From Gammaproteobacteria bacterium (lineage in GTDB: Bacteria; Pseudomonadota; Gammaproteobacteria; Steroidobacterales; Steroidobacteraceae): a DNA stretch of 64,000 nucleotides. Below, in pieces: positions 1-8,697 of this stretch (position 1 is the stretch's first letter; each line of letters begins with the position of its first letter). The stretch covers positions 62,001 through 126,000 of the forward strand of contig JANYFY010000029.1 of NCBI GenBank assembly GCA_025359565.1, written 5' to 3'. The notes beneath the pieces were generated by a model. The model was not told the DNA's origin. It worked only from the letters and a program-made list of their open reading frames with translations, and did no database searches. The translations under genes and the position numbers were made by a program.

Positions 1-777
1 CAGAATTTTGTTTATTGGCAAAACGGTTCTGTGAATCAAGAGGAGAGTTGGGCTGCTAATCCTGCCAGCCGGTTGTCGCTGGATGAAACGCTTGCAGGTA
101 TTGCCAGCAATGATTCGCTAGTGGTGCTCAAACACGCGGATCAAGACTCAGTATACGGCCCTGTTTTACAAGAAATATTGCAGCGAATTTATGATTACAG
201 CTCGCCTGCATTGCAAGCCGACATTATACTGGGAGAATCCCTCATATTCATCAACTCGCCGAGACGCAAAACCGTCTATCACTTGGATTTGGAGTCGAAT
301 TTCTTATTGCAGGTAACGGGAGAAAAACTCGTCTATGTATTTGACCATGCGGACCGATCCCTGACTCCGCACAACGAGCTTGAAGATCATTGTTGTGGCA
401 ATATTAACGGGGCAATCTACAAACCCGAACGAGAAAATGACGCCCATTTCTATCATTTAACTCCCGGACATGGGGTGCATTTTCCGAGCACCGCACCTCA
501 TTGGGTACATAACGGCGATCAAGTGTCGATCTCGATTAACATTAATTTCGACCTAGTCTCAGTTCACGACCGCCTACGACGCATCTATCGAATGAATCGC
601 TCCATTCGTCGCTTGGGATTCAAACCCACGGGTCCCGGCACATCACAGCTGCGCGATACTATGAAAACAAGCGTGTCGCGAAGCGCCAGTTTCGCATTAG
701 ATTTAGTGCGCCGAATAAATAAAGATCCAGATGCCAGTGCGTCGTATCCAATGTGGCGACCGAATCGCACGGCATGA
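1..777 (+). CDS. Cupin/JmjC-like non-heme iron oxygenase, 5' end cut by window
   Basis: The frame is open to the first base of the window, so the gene starts upstream. A GTG at 31 is possible but has no clear ribosome site. Numbering from that GTG, an H84-x-D86 pair lies in a beta-strand, and a later His in the stretch ending PHWVHNGD (H157 or H160) completes a plausible iron-binding facial triad. The PGHGVHFPSTAPHW region and the following SISININF strand fit the cupin_8/JmjC-like fold. I infer an Fe(II)/2-oxoglutarate hydroxylase. The intact Asp argues against a halogenase, which lacks this carboxylate. Its stop overlaps the start of the adenylation-thiolation gene by four bases (ATGA), so the two are probably translated together and the oxygenase may act on the carrier-bound amino acid. 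The substrate is unknown. Confidence 0.6.
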   Translation, partial: QNFVYWQNGSVNQEESWAANPASRLSLDETLAGIASNDSLVVLKHADQDSVYGPVLQEILQRIYDYSSPALQADIILGESLIFINSPRRKTVYHLDLESNFLLQVTGEKLVYVFDHADRSLTPHNELEDHCCGNINGAIYKPERENDAHFYHLTPGHGVHFPSTAPHWVHNGDQVSISININFDLVSVHDRLRRIYRMNRSIRRLGFKPTGPGTSQLRDTMKTSVSRSASFALDLVRRINKDPDASASYPMWRPNRTA

Positions 778-2738
778 AGAGCATTGATCACTTCGCGGTA
801 AATTATAGCGGGTGCATCCATTCACTATTTGAAATCCAAGCAGCTGCGACGCCTCACAATGTCGCGCTCGTATTCGGCGACCAACAAGTTACTTATCAAG
901 CGCTGAACAATAGATCTAATCAACTCGCCCATTACCTTGTCGCGCAGGGCGTGCGACCCGGTATTCTGGTGGGCATTTGTGTTGATCGCACCATCGAATT
1001 AGTGGTTGGCCTGCTAGCAATCTTAAAAGCCGGAGCCGCCTATGTACCCATCGATCCGCAGTATCCACATGAACGTCAAGAATTCATGCTCAAGGATTCC
1101 GCAGCCCCGTTGCTACTGACCTATCGAGTGATCGCTCAGCATTTTGCGCTCGCTAATACTCGATTAATATATCTAGATGAACTCGAGCTACACCTCGCGC
1201 AACAACCCTCCCATAATCCAGACCCAACAATAGAACCCAACGATCTCGCTTATGTGATCTACACCTCCGGCTCAACCGGGGTACCTAAGGGCGCGCTGAT
1301 TTCCCATCATAATGTCATTCGTCTATTCCGATCGACTCAAGACTGGTTCCAGTTTAACGCGAGCGACGTGTGGACCTTATTTCATTCCTGCGCGTTCGAT
1401 TTTTCCGTGTGGGAATTGTGGGGCGCACTATTTTTCGGGGGCCGCTTGGTAGTAGTTCCTTTTGGACTTAGCCGCACGCCAGTCAGTTTCTATCAATTAC
1501 TGCGTGACGAAAAAGTCACCGTATTGAACCAAACGCCTTCTGCATTTCGCCAATTGATTAAGGTGGATGAGTCGAGCTACGGAGACCCTACTTTGGTGCA
1601 GAAGGGTCCACAGATACTATCCTTAAGTCTGCGGCTGGTGATTTTCGGCGGTGAGGCTCTAGATTTCAAGAGCTTAAAACCCTGGTTTGATCGCCACGGC
1701 GACACCCATCCGCAACTGGTCAATATGTACGGCATTACTGAAACCACGGTGCATGTCACTTATCGCCCGATTGTCGCGACCGATTTAAATGCCTCCAGCG
1801 TGATTGGAATTCCGATTCCAGACTTGCAAATCTATTTGCTAGACGATGCACAACAACGAGTGCCAAACGGATCCATCGGGGAGATCTATGTGGGCGGCGC
1901 GGGCGTCGGTCGCGGCTATTTAAACCGACCCGAACTAACAGTGCAAAAATTTGTGCGGGATCCTTTCAACCCGCAATCTGACCGCCGGTTGTATCGCTCC
2001 GGCGATTTGGGTCGGTATTTACCGAACGGCGATCTTGAATATTTAGGACGCATGGATACCCAAGTGAAAATTCGCGGTTTCCGTATCGAACTTGGCGAAA
2101 TTTCTGCAGCCATCGAGCGACACCCGGGCGTTCGCGAGAGTATCGTAACCGCACGCGACAATCTATTAAGTGAGAAAACTTTATCAGCATACGTCGTAAA
2201 ACACGCAGAGCACGAAGTCGCGATTCCTGAGCTGCGCCAGATGTTGCGTGATCAACTTCCGGAATACATGATCCCGACCGCATTCGAATTTATCCAGCAG
2301 ATTCCGTTGACCGTCAACGGCAAAATAGACCTTGCCGCGTTGCCACCAGCCACAAGATCAAATCAAGAGCCAACATCGGTCGACCCAGAATTGAACCGCG
2401 AACCATTGACCGGGCAATCATTGACTTTGGAACAGCGTATTAGCGCGGTTTGGGGCCAGGTGCTACAAATTCCCGACCCGGATCGCGACGTCAATTTCTT
2501 TGACGCCGGCGGAAATTCTATTCACCTTGCAGAGGTGCATGTGAGCCTACAACAGCAACTCGCCCGAGAATTCCCGATTACTGATTTATTTACTCATACG
2601 ACCATACGCTCGTTAGCCGCCCATCTTGAAGATGGGGCTACCTCCACAGCCAAAGGCTCCGCGAACGAGCATCAAATGCGCGGCCAGCGTCAACGGGAAG
2701 CACTCAACGCACAACGTAACCTGCGTCGCAGGACTTAG
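774..2738 (+). CDS. Free-standing NRPS adenylation-thiolation protein, predicted threonine-activating
   Basis: This 654-residue protein has an adenylation domain (about 15-525) and a carrier domain (about 550-620), with no condensation or thioesterase domain. Core motifs are present: YTSGSTGVPKG (A3, about 163), NMYGITETT (A5, about 317), YRSGDLGRY (A7, about 407) and NGKIDL (A10, about 515). Reading the specificity positions by eye gives D209, F210, W213, N252, I290, G292, M318, V326, H327 and K517. That equals the known threonine code DFWNIGMVHK. The phosphopantetheine serine is S582 in DAGGNSIHL. I chose the ATG at 774 because it overlaps the upstream stop as ATGA; a GTG at 753 would add seven residues. 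The protein likely loads threonine on its own carrier domain for modification by the cupin partner, as SyrB1 does for another oxygenase class. It overlaps the convergent lipoprotein gene by four bases. Confidence 0.88.
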   Translation: MKSIDHFAVNYSGCIHSLFEIQAAATPHNVALVFGDQQVTYQALNNRSNQLAHYLVAQGVRPGILVGICVDRTIELVVGLLAILKAGAAYVPIDPQYPHERQEFMLKDSAAPLLLTYRVIAQHFALANTRLIYLDELELHLAQQPSHNPDPTIEPNDLAYVIYTSGSTGVPKGALISHHNVIRLFRSTQDWFQFNASDVWTLFHSCAFDFSVWELWGALFFGGRLVVVPFGLSRTPVSFYQLLRDEKVTVLNQTPSAFRQLIKVDESSYGDPTLVQKGPQILSLSLRLVIFGGEALDFKSLKPWFDRHGDTHPQLVNMYGITETTVHVTYRPIVATDLNASSVIGIPIPDLQIYLLDDAQQRVPNGSIGEIYVGGAGVGRGYLNRPELTVQKFVRDPFNPQSDRRLYRSGDLGRYLPNGDLEYLGRMDTQVKIRGFRIELGEISAAIERHPGVRESIVTARDNLLSEKTLSAYVVKHAEHEVAIPELRQMLRDQLPEYMIPTAFEFIQQIPLTVNGKIDLAALPPATRSNQEPTSVDPELNREPLTGQSLTLEQRISAVWGQVLQIPDPDRDVNFFDAGGNSIHLAEVHVSLQQQLAREFPITDLFTHTTIRSLAAHLEDGATSTAKGSANEHQMRGQRQREALNAQRNLRRRT

Positions 2739-4459
2739 GTTCCTGTGGCAATCGAGGTAGGTTCGGACGACGCACTACCCGAAGGGACCACCGCCATGGG
2801 TAGCGGCGCCAGCGCGCCGGTTGTGACGTCGATAGAGTACTGCGAAATAGTGCCGTCTCCCCGATTGGTCGCGTAAGCATAAGTTCCCGTCGGATCTACG
2901 TTAACGGAACTCACGTGAGTATTCCCATCGTGGGTACCTGAGACAACAGATGCAGGAGTAAGCGGGGTGAGGCCACCACCCACACCAATCGCAAACTGGG
3001 AAATTGACCCGTCGGCGTAGTTGGCAACGTAAACATGTTGACCTTTTGGATCAACCGTAAGGCCAAAAGGCTGCGCGCCCGCGGCGACACTCCCCGTGCC
3101 GATAGGGCTGAGCATTCCGGTCGTTGGGTCAATGAGATACTGCCCTATGCTGCCCACTGTGTTGTCCTTTTGGTTGGCGACATACACATACTTACCGGTT
3201 GGATCGACCGTAATGGAATTGGGCAATAGGCCGCTGGGGACCGTTGCGGTGCTCATAGGAGTCAGCGCGCCGTCTTTTCCTATGGTGTACTGCGAGATGG
3301 TTCCGGGACCCGCCGATACGCCGATACCCATACCATTGTAGTTCGCCACGTAAGCATAGTGACTGGTCGGATCAATGGCAATAGAGGCGGGTGTGGGCCC
3401 CGTCGGCACAGTGGCCGGAGTTAAAGGGACCAGCTTGCCGTCAGGCTGAATCGCGTACTGGGATACGGTATTGCTACCATAGTTGGCTACATAGGCAAAG
3501 TGATTGGCAGGATCAACCATCACGGCGTTTGGGTGAACACCCGTTGGTACCGAACCGTTACCGACCGGGCTCAACGAACCGTCCGGACCGATGAGGTACT
3601 CCGATACCGTGGCCGCACTATAATTAGCCACATAGGCATACTGGCCGCTGGGTTCGACGGAAATGGAAAACGGTTGGACTCCCGCGACAATCGTCAGAGG
3701 GGAAGTAGGTGTTAACCGCGCGAGGTTTCCCGTACCGTCAATTAAATATTGCGAGACGGTACCTTCCATAAAATTTGTTGCATACGCGTGCACAGCTTGG
3801 CTGCCTGTCAGAGGGACAGCAGGTGCCATCTTGCCGTTATATGCGCCAACGCTGATATTGGCTATTCCAACCACGTGCTGCACGGTCGCAAGACCGGTTG
3901 GATTAATTGTCGCCACCGCCAGATTATCCGAATTCCAACCCGTAACCAAGGCAGTGATATCCTTGGTGCTGCCATCACTGTAAGTCGCCGTCGCCGTGAA
4001 TTGCTGGGTTTTAGTCAACGCTACACGAGCATTGGCCGGAGTAAGAGTTACTGTAGTCAACGTGACCACCGTCAAGGTATTAGTCCCTGATACGCCGGTC
4101 AAGGTCGCTGAAATCGTACTGACACCGCCGGCCACGGCCGTCCCAAGTCCGCCCGCTGCAGTGATAGTCGCCACCGCAAGATTTGACGAAGTCCAGGTAG
4201 CCGTCGATGAAACGTCTTTGGTCGTTTTATCGCTGTAGGTCCCCGTTGCCGTAAATTGCTGCGTTGATCCCACTATAAGGCTCGCCTTGGGAGCGACTGC
4301 TATCGACGACAACGTAACGCCGCCCCCGCCTCCACCACCGCCGCCACCTCCACCGCCACAGGCACTGATTAGGGCGGCAAATGCCATCAATACGCCGATT
4401 CTCACCGCTCGGCGGTGTTGAACTAAGAAATTTCCAATGGGTGCGGAAAGTGGATACAT
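2735..4459 (-). CDS. Lipoprotein with two Ig-like domains and a seven-repeat beta-propeller
   Basis: The 574-residue product begins with basic residues, a hydrophobic stretch and a lipobox ending LISAC (Cys34), so it is probably lipid-anchored. Thirteen consecutive glycines follow. Next come two Big_2-like bacterial Ig domains (about 48-130 and 132-215), each with a QQFTATxTYSDxxTKD signature. From about residue 225 there are seven imperfect repeats of about 45-55 residues with the pattern YAYVANYxxxTVSQYxI, ending in VDPTGxYAY-like turns. This is the pattern of a seven-bladed lactonase/YncE-like propeller. AGGAAG lies six bases before the ATG. The role could be surface binding or a lactonase-like activity; the sequence does not decide. 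The gene stands alone, convergent with the NRPS gene. Confidence 0.8.
   Translation of the reverse strand: MYPLSAPIGNFLVQHRRAVRIGVLMAFAALISACGGGGGGGGGGGGGVTLSSIAVAPKASLIVGSTQQFTATGTYSDKTTKDVSSTATWTSSNLAVATITAAGGLGTAVAGGVSTISATLTGVSGTNTLTVVTLTTVTLTPANARVALTKTQQFTATATYSDGSTKDITALVTGWNSDNLAVATINPTGLATVQHVVGIANISVGAYNGKMAPAVPLTGSQAVHAYATNFMEGTVSQYLIDGTGNLARLTPTSPLTIVAGVQPFSISVEPSGQYAYVANYSAATVSEYLIGPDGSLSPVGNGSVPTGVHPNAVMVDPANHFAYVANYGSNTVSQYAIQPDGKLVPLTPATVPTGPTPASIAIDPTSHYAYVANYNGMGIGVSAGPGTISQYTIGKDGALTPMSTATVPSGLLPNSITVDPTGKYVYVANQKDNTVGSIGQYLIDPTTGMLSPIGTGSVAAGAQPFGLTVDPKGQHVYVANYADGSISQFAIGVGGGLTPLTPASVVSGTHDGNTHVSSVNVDPTGTYAYATNRGDGTISQYSIDVTTGALAPLPMAVVPSGSASSEPTSIATGT
4319..4357 (-). repeat. 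GGN trinucleotide tract encoding 13 glycines
   Basis: Thirteen consecutive GGN codons follow the lipidated Cys codon of the propeller lipoprotein. On the plus strand this is a run of CCN triplets with mixed third positions. The mixed codons suggest selection for a flexible polyglycine tether rather than a very recent slippage expansion. Confidence 0.85.
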
Positions 4460-4610
4460 CGTGGCTTCCTTGTATGACGGCTAGTCAATAGCCTTATTTT
4501 TCGACCAATCGCCTTTATCAAGAGTTAACAATTGTCAATAGAACCGTCATTTAACAATAAAGTCACAATAAAATGCGTGACGCATAGCTCACTGGGTCAA
4601 ACGCTACGAA

Positions 4611-5393
4611 TCAGGAGTGCAACGGCACTCGCAGCACCTTAACCCCTTGCTCAGTTAGACGCTCCGCGAGCATAGAGTCAATCTTATCGTCAGTAATTAA
4701 CGTATGAACTCGCGCGGGATCAAGGATTCGATGCAGACATGTTCTCCCAAACTTCGACGAATCTGTCACGACGATAACCTGCGCCGCCGCAGCACACATC
4801 AAGCGATTCAGAATCGCTTCCGGTTCAAAATGCGTGGTGATACCTCGATCCAAATCAAACCCGTCGACGCCTAAAAATAGCGTGTTAACCGACATACTGC
4901 GCATAGCGCTTTCGGCCTGCGTGCCATACATCGATAAAGTCTTACGACGCAGCGATCCCCCTAGCATGGTGAGTTGAACATTTGCGTGGTGGGCTAACTC
5001 ATCGGCAATAGCTAAATCGTTAGTAACAATTCTAGCTTCGATGTCATCTGGAATTTGAATAGCAATCTGCAATGTAGTGGTACCCGAGTCAAGAATGATT
5101 GAATCGCCCGCCGCAATTAATGATGCAGCGACACGACCAATCTGGGCTTTTTCGTCCGCGAATAGCCGGCGCTTGATATCTACCTCGGCCTCAGGCGTGA
5201 TCTCGTTTGTACTATGCAATACCGCGCCACCATAGGAGCGCGCGGCCATTCCTAAATTAGTCAGAAACTTTAAATCTTGCCGAATGGTTTGTGTCGATAC
5301 TCGAAACATATGCGCCACCGGCGCCACTTGAACGCTGCCCTGATCACGCAGCATCGCAAGAATTTTTGTTCGTCTTTGGCTAGTATCACGCAC
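4611..5393 (-). CDS. agaR: DeoR-family repressor, AgaR-like
   Basis: The 260-residue protein has an N-terminal DeoR helix-turn-helix (about 6-60, with VSTQTIRQDLKFL) and a C-terminal sugar-phosphate sensor domain. The sensor domain contains the family signatures DSGTTTLQIA, TNDLAIA, LGGSLRRKTLSMYG, LFLGVDGFD and VVTDSSKFGR. Length matches DeoR/GlpR/AgaR proteins. It is divergent from a GH36 glycosidase gene and lies in the same region as agaZ, agaS and an agaK-like gene. I therefore infer control of N-acetylgalactosamine/galactosamine use, with a phosphorylated amino sugar as likely inducer. Another DeoR specificity cannot be excluded from sequence alone. Confidence 0.8.
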   Translation of the reverse strand: MRDTSQRRTKILAMLRDQGSVQVAPVAHMFRVSTQTIRQDLKFLTNLGMAARSYGGAVLHSTNEITPEAEVDIKRRLFADEKAQIGRVAASLIAAGDSIILDSGTTTLQIAIQIPDDIEARIVTNDLAIADELAHHANVQLTMLGGSLRRKTLSMYGTQAESAMRSMSVNTLFLGVDGFDLDRGITTHFEPEAILNRLMCAAAAQVIVVTDSSKFGRTCLHRILDPARVHTLITDDKIDSMLAERLTEQGVKVLRVPLHS

Positions 5394-5491
5394 GGTATAA
5401 ATCCCTACAAAAACCCTAAGTTGAAGTTTATAGTATCAAGGCCTGTAGTGTCAGGATTAGGGTCAATTTATTTTATTTTCTGGAGCATGCC
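5394..5491. promoter_or_regulatory. Divergent agaR / GH36 intergenic region with an inverted repeat
   Basis: This 98-base region separates the repressor gene from the glycosidase gene. It contains a perfect 7-bp inverted repeat, ACCCTAA at 5413-5419 and TTAGGGT at 5457-5463, with centres 44 bp apart. That is a possible paired operator. I did not find the CTTTC/GAAAG box expected for classical AgaR sites. TGGAG at 5481-5485 is the ribosome site for the GTG at 5492. Confidence 0.35.
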
Positions 5492-7495
5492 GTGATTTCG
5501 CTAGCACTTCTGGTTGCCTCGTCTTTGGTATCGGTGGAAGGGGTGGGTATCCGCCTACAGTTCAATGAGAAAATGCATACCCGGGTTGAAACTCCCTTGG
5601 CAGAAGCTCAGACATTAGGGCCATTTACTGATTCTGAAACCTTGCGCACCCCGCGAGGCGAATTACACGATTTTGCGCTGCAAAGTCACACCGAAGAAGC
5701 CGCGACCGACCCAATTGGCTCGGGAACTAGGACTATTCTTATTGGTCGGGCGAAAGACGTTGAAAAGCGCGTGGAAGTAACCTCCTACACCAATCGACCC
5801 CGTTGGCTATTCCTACGTGTTCGGTACCGTAACCTAGGTGCGAAGCCGTTGGCTGTCCAAGGCTACCTCAACAATCACTATCAATTAAGCGTGGTCCCCG
5901 GCGATGCTGAACCCGCATTCTGGTCTTACCAAAGTGCATCCTATGAGAAACGGCCCGACTGGGTATTACCTGTTAAAAAGGGTTACAGGCGCGCCAACTT
6001 TTTAGGCATGAACGATTCCGACTATGGTGGTGGCACGCCCATCATGGACGTTTGGAGGCGCGATATCGGGATCGGGATAGGCCATATAGAACTCGTGCCC
6101 AAAATCCTTTCCCTGCCGTTAAGTCGCCACTCTGATGGGGAGGTAGAAATGGGCCTCAATGCTGAGCGCCCCGCGACCCTTAACACCGGCGAGAGTTTTG
6201 AAACCGTACGGAGCTTCGTTACCGTCCACCACGGGGATCATTTCGCAACTTTACGGGCTTACAGCGCCGTGATGCAAAGCCAGGGTATTAAAATTCCGGA
6301 GTCACCCAGTTCCGCGTTCGAGCCCATCTGGTGCGCGTGGGGCTATGGCCGAGAGTTCACGCCGACGCAAGTTTTTGAGACTCTACCCGTGGCCAAGCAC
6401 TTAGGGTTCCACTGGGCGACCTTAGATGACGGCTGGCAAGTGGCGGTTGGGGATTGGACCCCCACGCCCGAAAAATTCCCACGTGGTGATGCCGACATGA
6501 AAGCGCTGGTGGATCGCATCCATGCGGCTGGGCTTAAGGCGCAGCTATGGTGGTCGCCCCTAGCCGCCACACCCGCCTCGCGCACCGCGCGTGAGCACCC
6601 CAATTGGTTGCTCAAAAACCAAAACGGTGGCCTGCAAAAAATCACTTGGTGGAATGCGAATTATTTGTGCCCGTCCTACGACGCGGTGCGTTTAGACGCC
6701 GCCGATTTCGTGCGTAAAGCGCTCGGCAAATGGGGATTCGATGGGCTCAAAATCGATGGGCAACATTTGAACGCCGCTCCAGCGTGTTTCAATAAAGCGC
6801 ACGCACACCACTCTCCCGAAGATTCATTCGAAGGTATGCCAGTTTTTTTTGAAAATATTTGGAGTACTGCACAGGCCACAAAGCCCGGCGCAGTGATAGA
6901 GATATGCCCCTGTGGCACGGGGTATTCGTTCTTTACGCTCCCGTATCTCAACATGACGGTAGCCGCTGATCCGGAAAGCTCCTGGCAAGTACGCCTGAAA
7001 GGGAAGACCTTAAAAGCTCTCGCGGGTGACAAGCTCGCCTACTTCGGCGATCACGTGGAGCTCAGTGACGGCGGCACCGATTTCGCTTCGACGTTCGGCG
7101 TCGGCGGCGTCATCGGCACCAATTTTGCGTGGCCTCAAGCATCAGGAAAGAAAGATCCGAAATTACTGCTCACTGCTGAGCGTGAAGTAAGCTGGGGCAA
7201 GTGGACCGCACTCTACCAAAACAAACGTCTAACCGACGGCGAATACTTAGGAGGTCTGTACGACATCGGCTTCGACAAACCGGAGACTCACGTAATTCGC
7301 AAAGGCGATAAGTATTACTACGCCTTCTACGCTAAACATCACGCCGGCTTCGTCGAACTGCGTGGTCTCGACGCGAAATCATACCGAGTCACTGACTATG
7401 TAAACGCCAAAGAACTCGGCCGCGTGCAAGGCTCCAGCGCGCGGCTGGATGTGAGCTTCGATCAATCGCTGTTGATTGAAGTGACACCGGAGTAG
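5492..7495 (+). CDS. GH36-type glycosidase (alpha-galactosidase / alpha-N-acetylgalactosaminidase)
   Basis: The 667-residue protein shows the clan GH-D catalytic barrel. WATLDDGWQ lies near residue 308, QLWWSPLA near 351, and GLKIDGQHL has the KxD nucleophile at about D422. A CPCGTGYSF segment (about 472) is followed by an AADP acid/base Asp at about 493. About 270 N-terminal residues form the usual beta-supersandwich. The GTG start has TGGAG six bases upstream, and the first 17 residues are hydrophobic and could serve as a weak signal peptide. Family members release terminal alpha-galactose or alpha-GalNAc. Its position beside an AgaR-like repressor favours a GalNAc-containing substrate. The sugar specificity is inferred from context only. 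Confidence 0.8.
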   Translation: MISLALLVASSLVSVEGVGIRLQFNEKMHTRVETPLAEAQTLGPFTDSETLRTPRGELHDFALQSHTEEAATDPIGSGTRTILIGRAKDVEKRVEVTSYTNRPRWLFLRVRYRNLGAKPLAVQGYLNNHYQLSVVPGDAEPAFWSYQSASYEKRPDWVLPVKKGYRRANFLGMNDSDYGGGTPIMDVWRRDIGIGIGHIELVPKILSLPLSRHSDGEVEMGLNAERPATLNTGESFETVRSFVTVHHGDHFATLRAYSAVMQSQGIKIPESPSSAFEPIWCAWGYGREFTPTQVFETLPVAKHLGFHWATLDDGWQVAVGDWTPTPEKFPRGDADMKALVDRIHAAGLKAQLWWSPLAATPASRTAREHPNWLLKNQNGGLQKITWWNANYLCPSYDAVRLDAADFVRKALGKWGFDGLKIDGQHLNAAPACFNKAHAHHSPEDSFEGMPVFFENIWSTAQATKPGAVIEICPCGTGYSFFTLPYLNMTVAADPESSWQVRLKGKTLKALAGDKLAYFGDHVELSDGGTDFASTFGVGGVIGTNFAWPQASGKKDPKLLLTAEREVSWGKWTALYQNKRLTDGEYLGGLYDIGFDKPETHVIRKGDKYYYAFYAKHHAGFVELRGLDAKSYRVTDYVNAKELGRVQGSSARLDVSFDQSLLIEVTPE

Positions 7496-7529
7496 CGCTC
7501 ATAGTCCCTAATTGGTAAGCAGGCTTTAG

Positions 7530-7694
7530 TTGCAAAGCTTAAGTACGAGTTATCGTGTCTTTATTATATTGACACTGAACGGTGCGGCCAGTGCAGTGGT
7601 GCAGGACTACGCAACTTACCGTAAGCAATCGTCTGGCACGCTAATGCCTTTAGGACAAAGCACCGTAATCAGGGCCGGGGCGCAACGAGTTTGA
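7530..7694 (+). CDS. Possible small secreted peptide or gene remnant
   Basis: A TTG-started frame of 54 codons lies in the 173-base gap after the glycosidase gene. Residues about 7-21 are hydrophobic and end in an AASA-like cleavage site (YRVFIILTLNGAASAVV), resembling a signal peptide followed by about 30 residues. There is no clear ribosome site, and the end overlaps the 3' end of the opposite-strand hydrolase gene. It could be chance or the decayed start of a longer gene. Confidence 0.15.
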   Translation: MQSLSTSYRVFIILTLNGAASAVVQDYATYRKQSSGTLMPLGQSTVIRAGAQRV

Positions 7695-8682
7695 CGATCG
7701 CCAGCGCCAAAGAATACGGCTCCGAATCGTTCCGATTCGTCAAAACAATGACCGTGAAATGCTGACGCGGATAGCGCACGATGACGTTACGAAATCCTAG
7801 CGTCTCGCCAGAATGCCACACCGCATCGCCGCTGATCCGCCATCCCAAAGCGTATGCGACCTTAGGGTTCGTCGTACGCGCCGCCGGCGTAAAAGCCAAC
7901 CTAATTGATTCGGCGCTCAATAGACGGGTGTCATACAGCGCAGCATCCCACTTTGCCAGGTCGTCAATCGAAGAGTAGATGCCTCCATCGCCCAGTACTG
8001 CACTCGTCAGACTTTGATCTGTGCGCGTCCACGATAGTTCCACAACGGAATAGCCAAAGGCGCGATGGGTGATGGTCGAGATGCCCTCCTCGTAAGCCAG
8101 CGTATTTTGCATCCCGAGCGGCGCCAAAATACGTTCTCGCAGAAACAGCGCGAAACCCTGCTGAGACGCTTTGCCCACAATGAGGGCTAGCAGCGCATAG
8201 CCGCTATTGCTATAGCGAAAGCTAGTACCTGGAACAAAATAGGTTCGATTGTGGGTTTCGAGCAAATGCAGGACGTCGGCATCGTGCAATTGGCGGGAGA
8301 TACTTTCGCGGATAAGGTCCTCGTAGTCGATTAGCCCCGAGGTGTGGGTAAGCAGATGCCGGATGGTGATTTCCGCTGCGTGCGGCAGCATGGGCAGCCA
8401 TTTTATGATCGGATCATCAAGCGCAAGGCACCCGTCTTCCGCCAGTAGCAATATCGCGGCTGCGGTGAACTGCTTGGTCATGGACGCGAGGCGATAGTTA
8501 GTGGCCGGAGTCGCTGAGGCACGATTCTCCAGATCCGCAAGACCGTACGCGCGGCTCAAAACCACTTGCCCATCCCGAATGACCGAGACAGACGCACCGG
8601 GTACGTCACCCTGATACACACGCATGAGCGAATCGACCTCGTCGCTGAGCATCACGCTACCGAGCATCACAAATACGTCCAA
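7669..8682 (-). CDS. Beta-lactamase-family (class C fold) serine hydrolase
   Basis: The 337-residue protein has the serine beta-lactamase/esterase motifs: SxxK as S67-MT-K70, YxN as Y157-S-N159, and HSG at 290-292 followed by ETLGF in place of KTG. These define Pfam Beta-lactamase family hydrolases, which act as esterases, amidases, peptidases or DD-peptidases. There is no recognisable signal peptide. The start is uncertain: TTG at 8682, or ATG at 8667 which would remove five residues. The gene lies 15 bases downstream of the PrnB/IDO-like gene on the same strand, so the two are probably co-transcribed. I infer that it hydrolyses an ester or amide in that pathway. Action on cell wall or beta-lactams is less likely without an export signal. 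Confidence 0.8.
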   Translation of the reverse strand: MDVFVMLGSVMLSDEVDSLMRVYQGDVPGASVSVIRDGQVVLSRAYGLADLENRASATPATNYRLASMTKQFTAAAILLLAEDGCLALDDPIIKWLPMLPHAAEITIRHLLTHTSGLIDYEDLIRESISRQLHDADVLHLLETHNRTYFVPGTSFRYSNSGYALLALIVGKASQQGFALFLRERILAPLGMQNTLAYEEGISTITHRAFGYSVVELSWTRTDQSLTSAVLGDGGIYSSIDDLAKWDAALYDTRLLSAESIRLAFTPAARTTNPKVAYALGWRISGDAVWHSGETLGFRNVIVRYPRQHFTVIVLTNRNDSEPYSLALAIVKLVAPRP

Positions 8683-8697
8683 CGGCCAACCCAGCCG

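Noticed and set aside
1-777. Cupin-like protein as a SyrB2-type halogenase partner of the threonine A-T protein
   Set aside because: The H-x-D carboxylate is intact (H84, D86), whereas non-heme iron halogenases replace it with Gly or Ala. The fold also looks JmjC/cupin rather than phytanoyl-CoA dioxygenase-like.
7669-8682. Serine hydrolase as a true beta-lactamase
   Set aside because: There is no signal peptide, the KTG motif is replaced by HSG, and it is co-directional with a metabolic gene. This fits the wider esterase/amidase family better.
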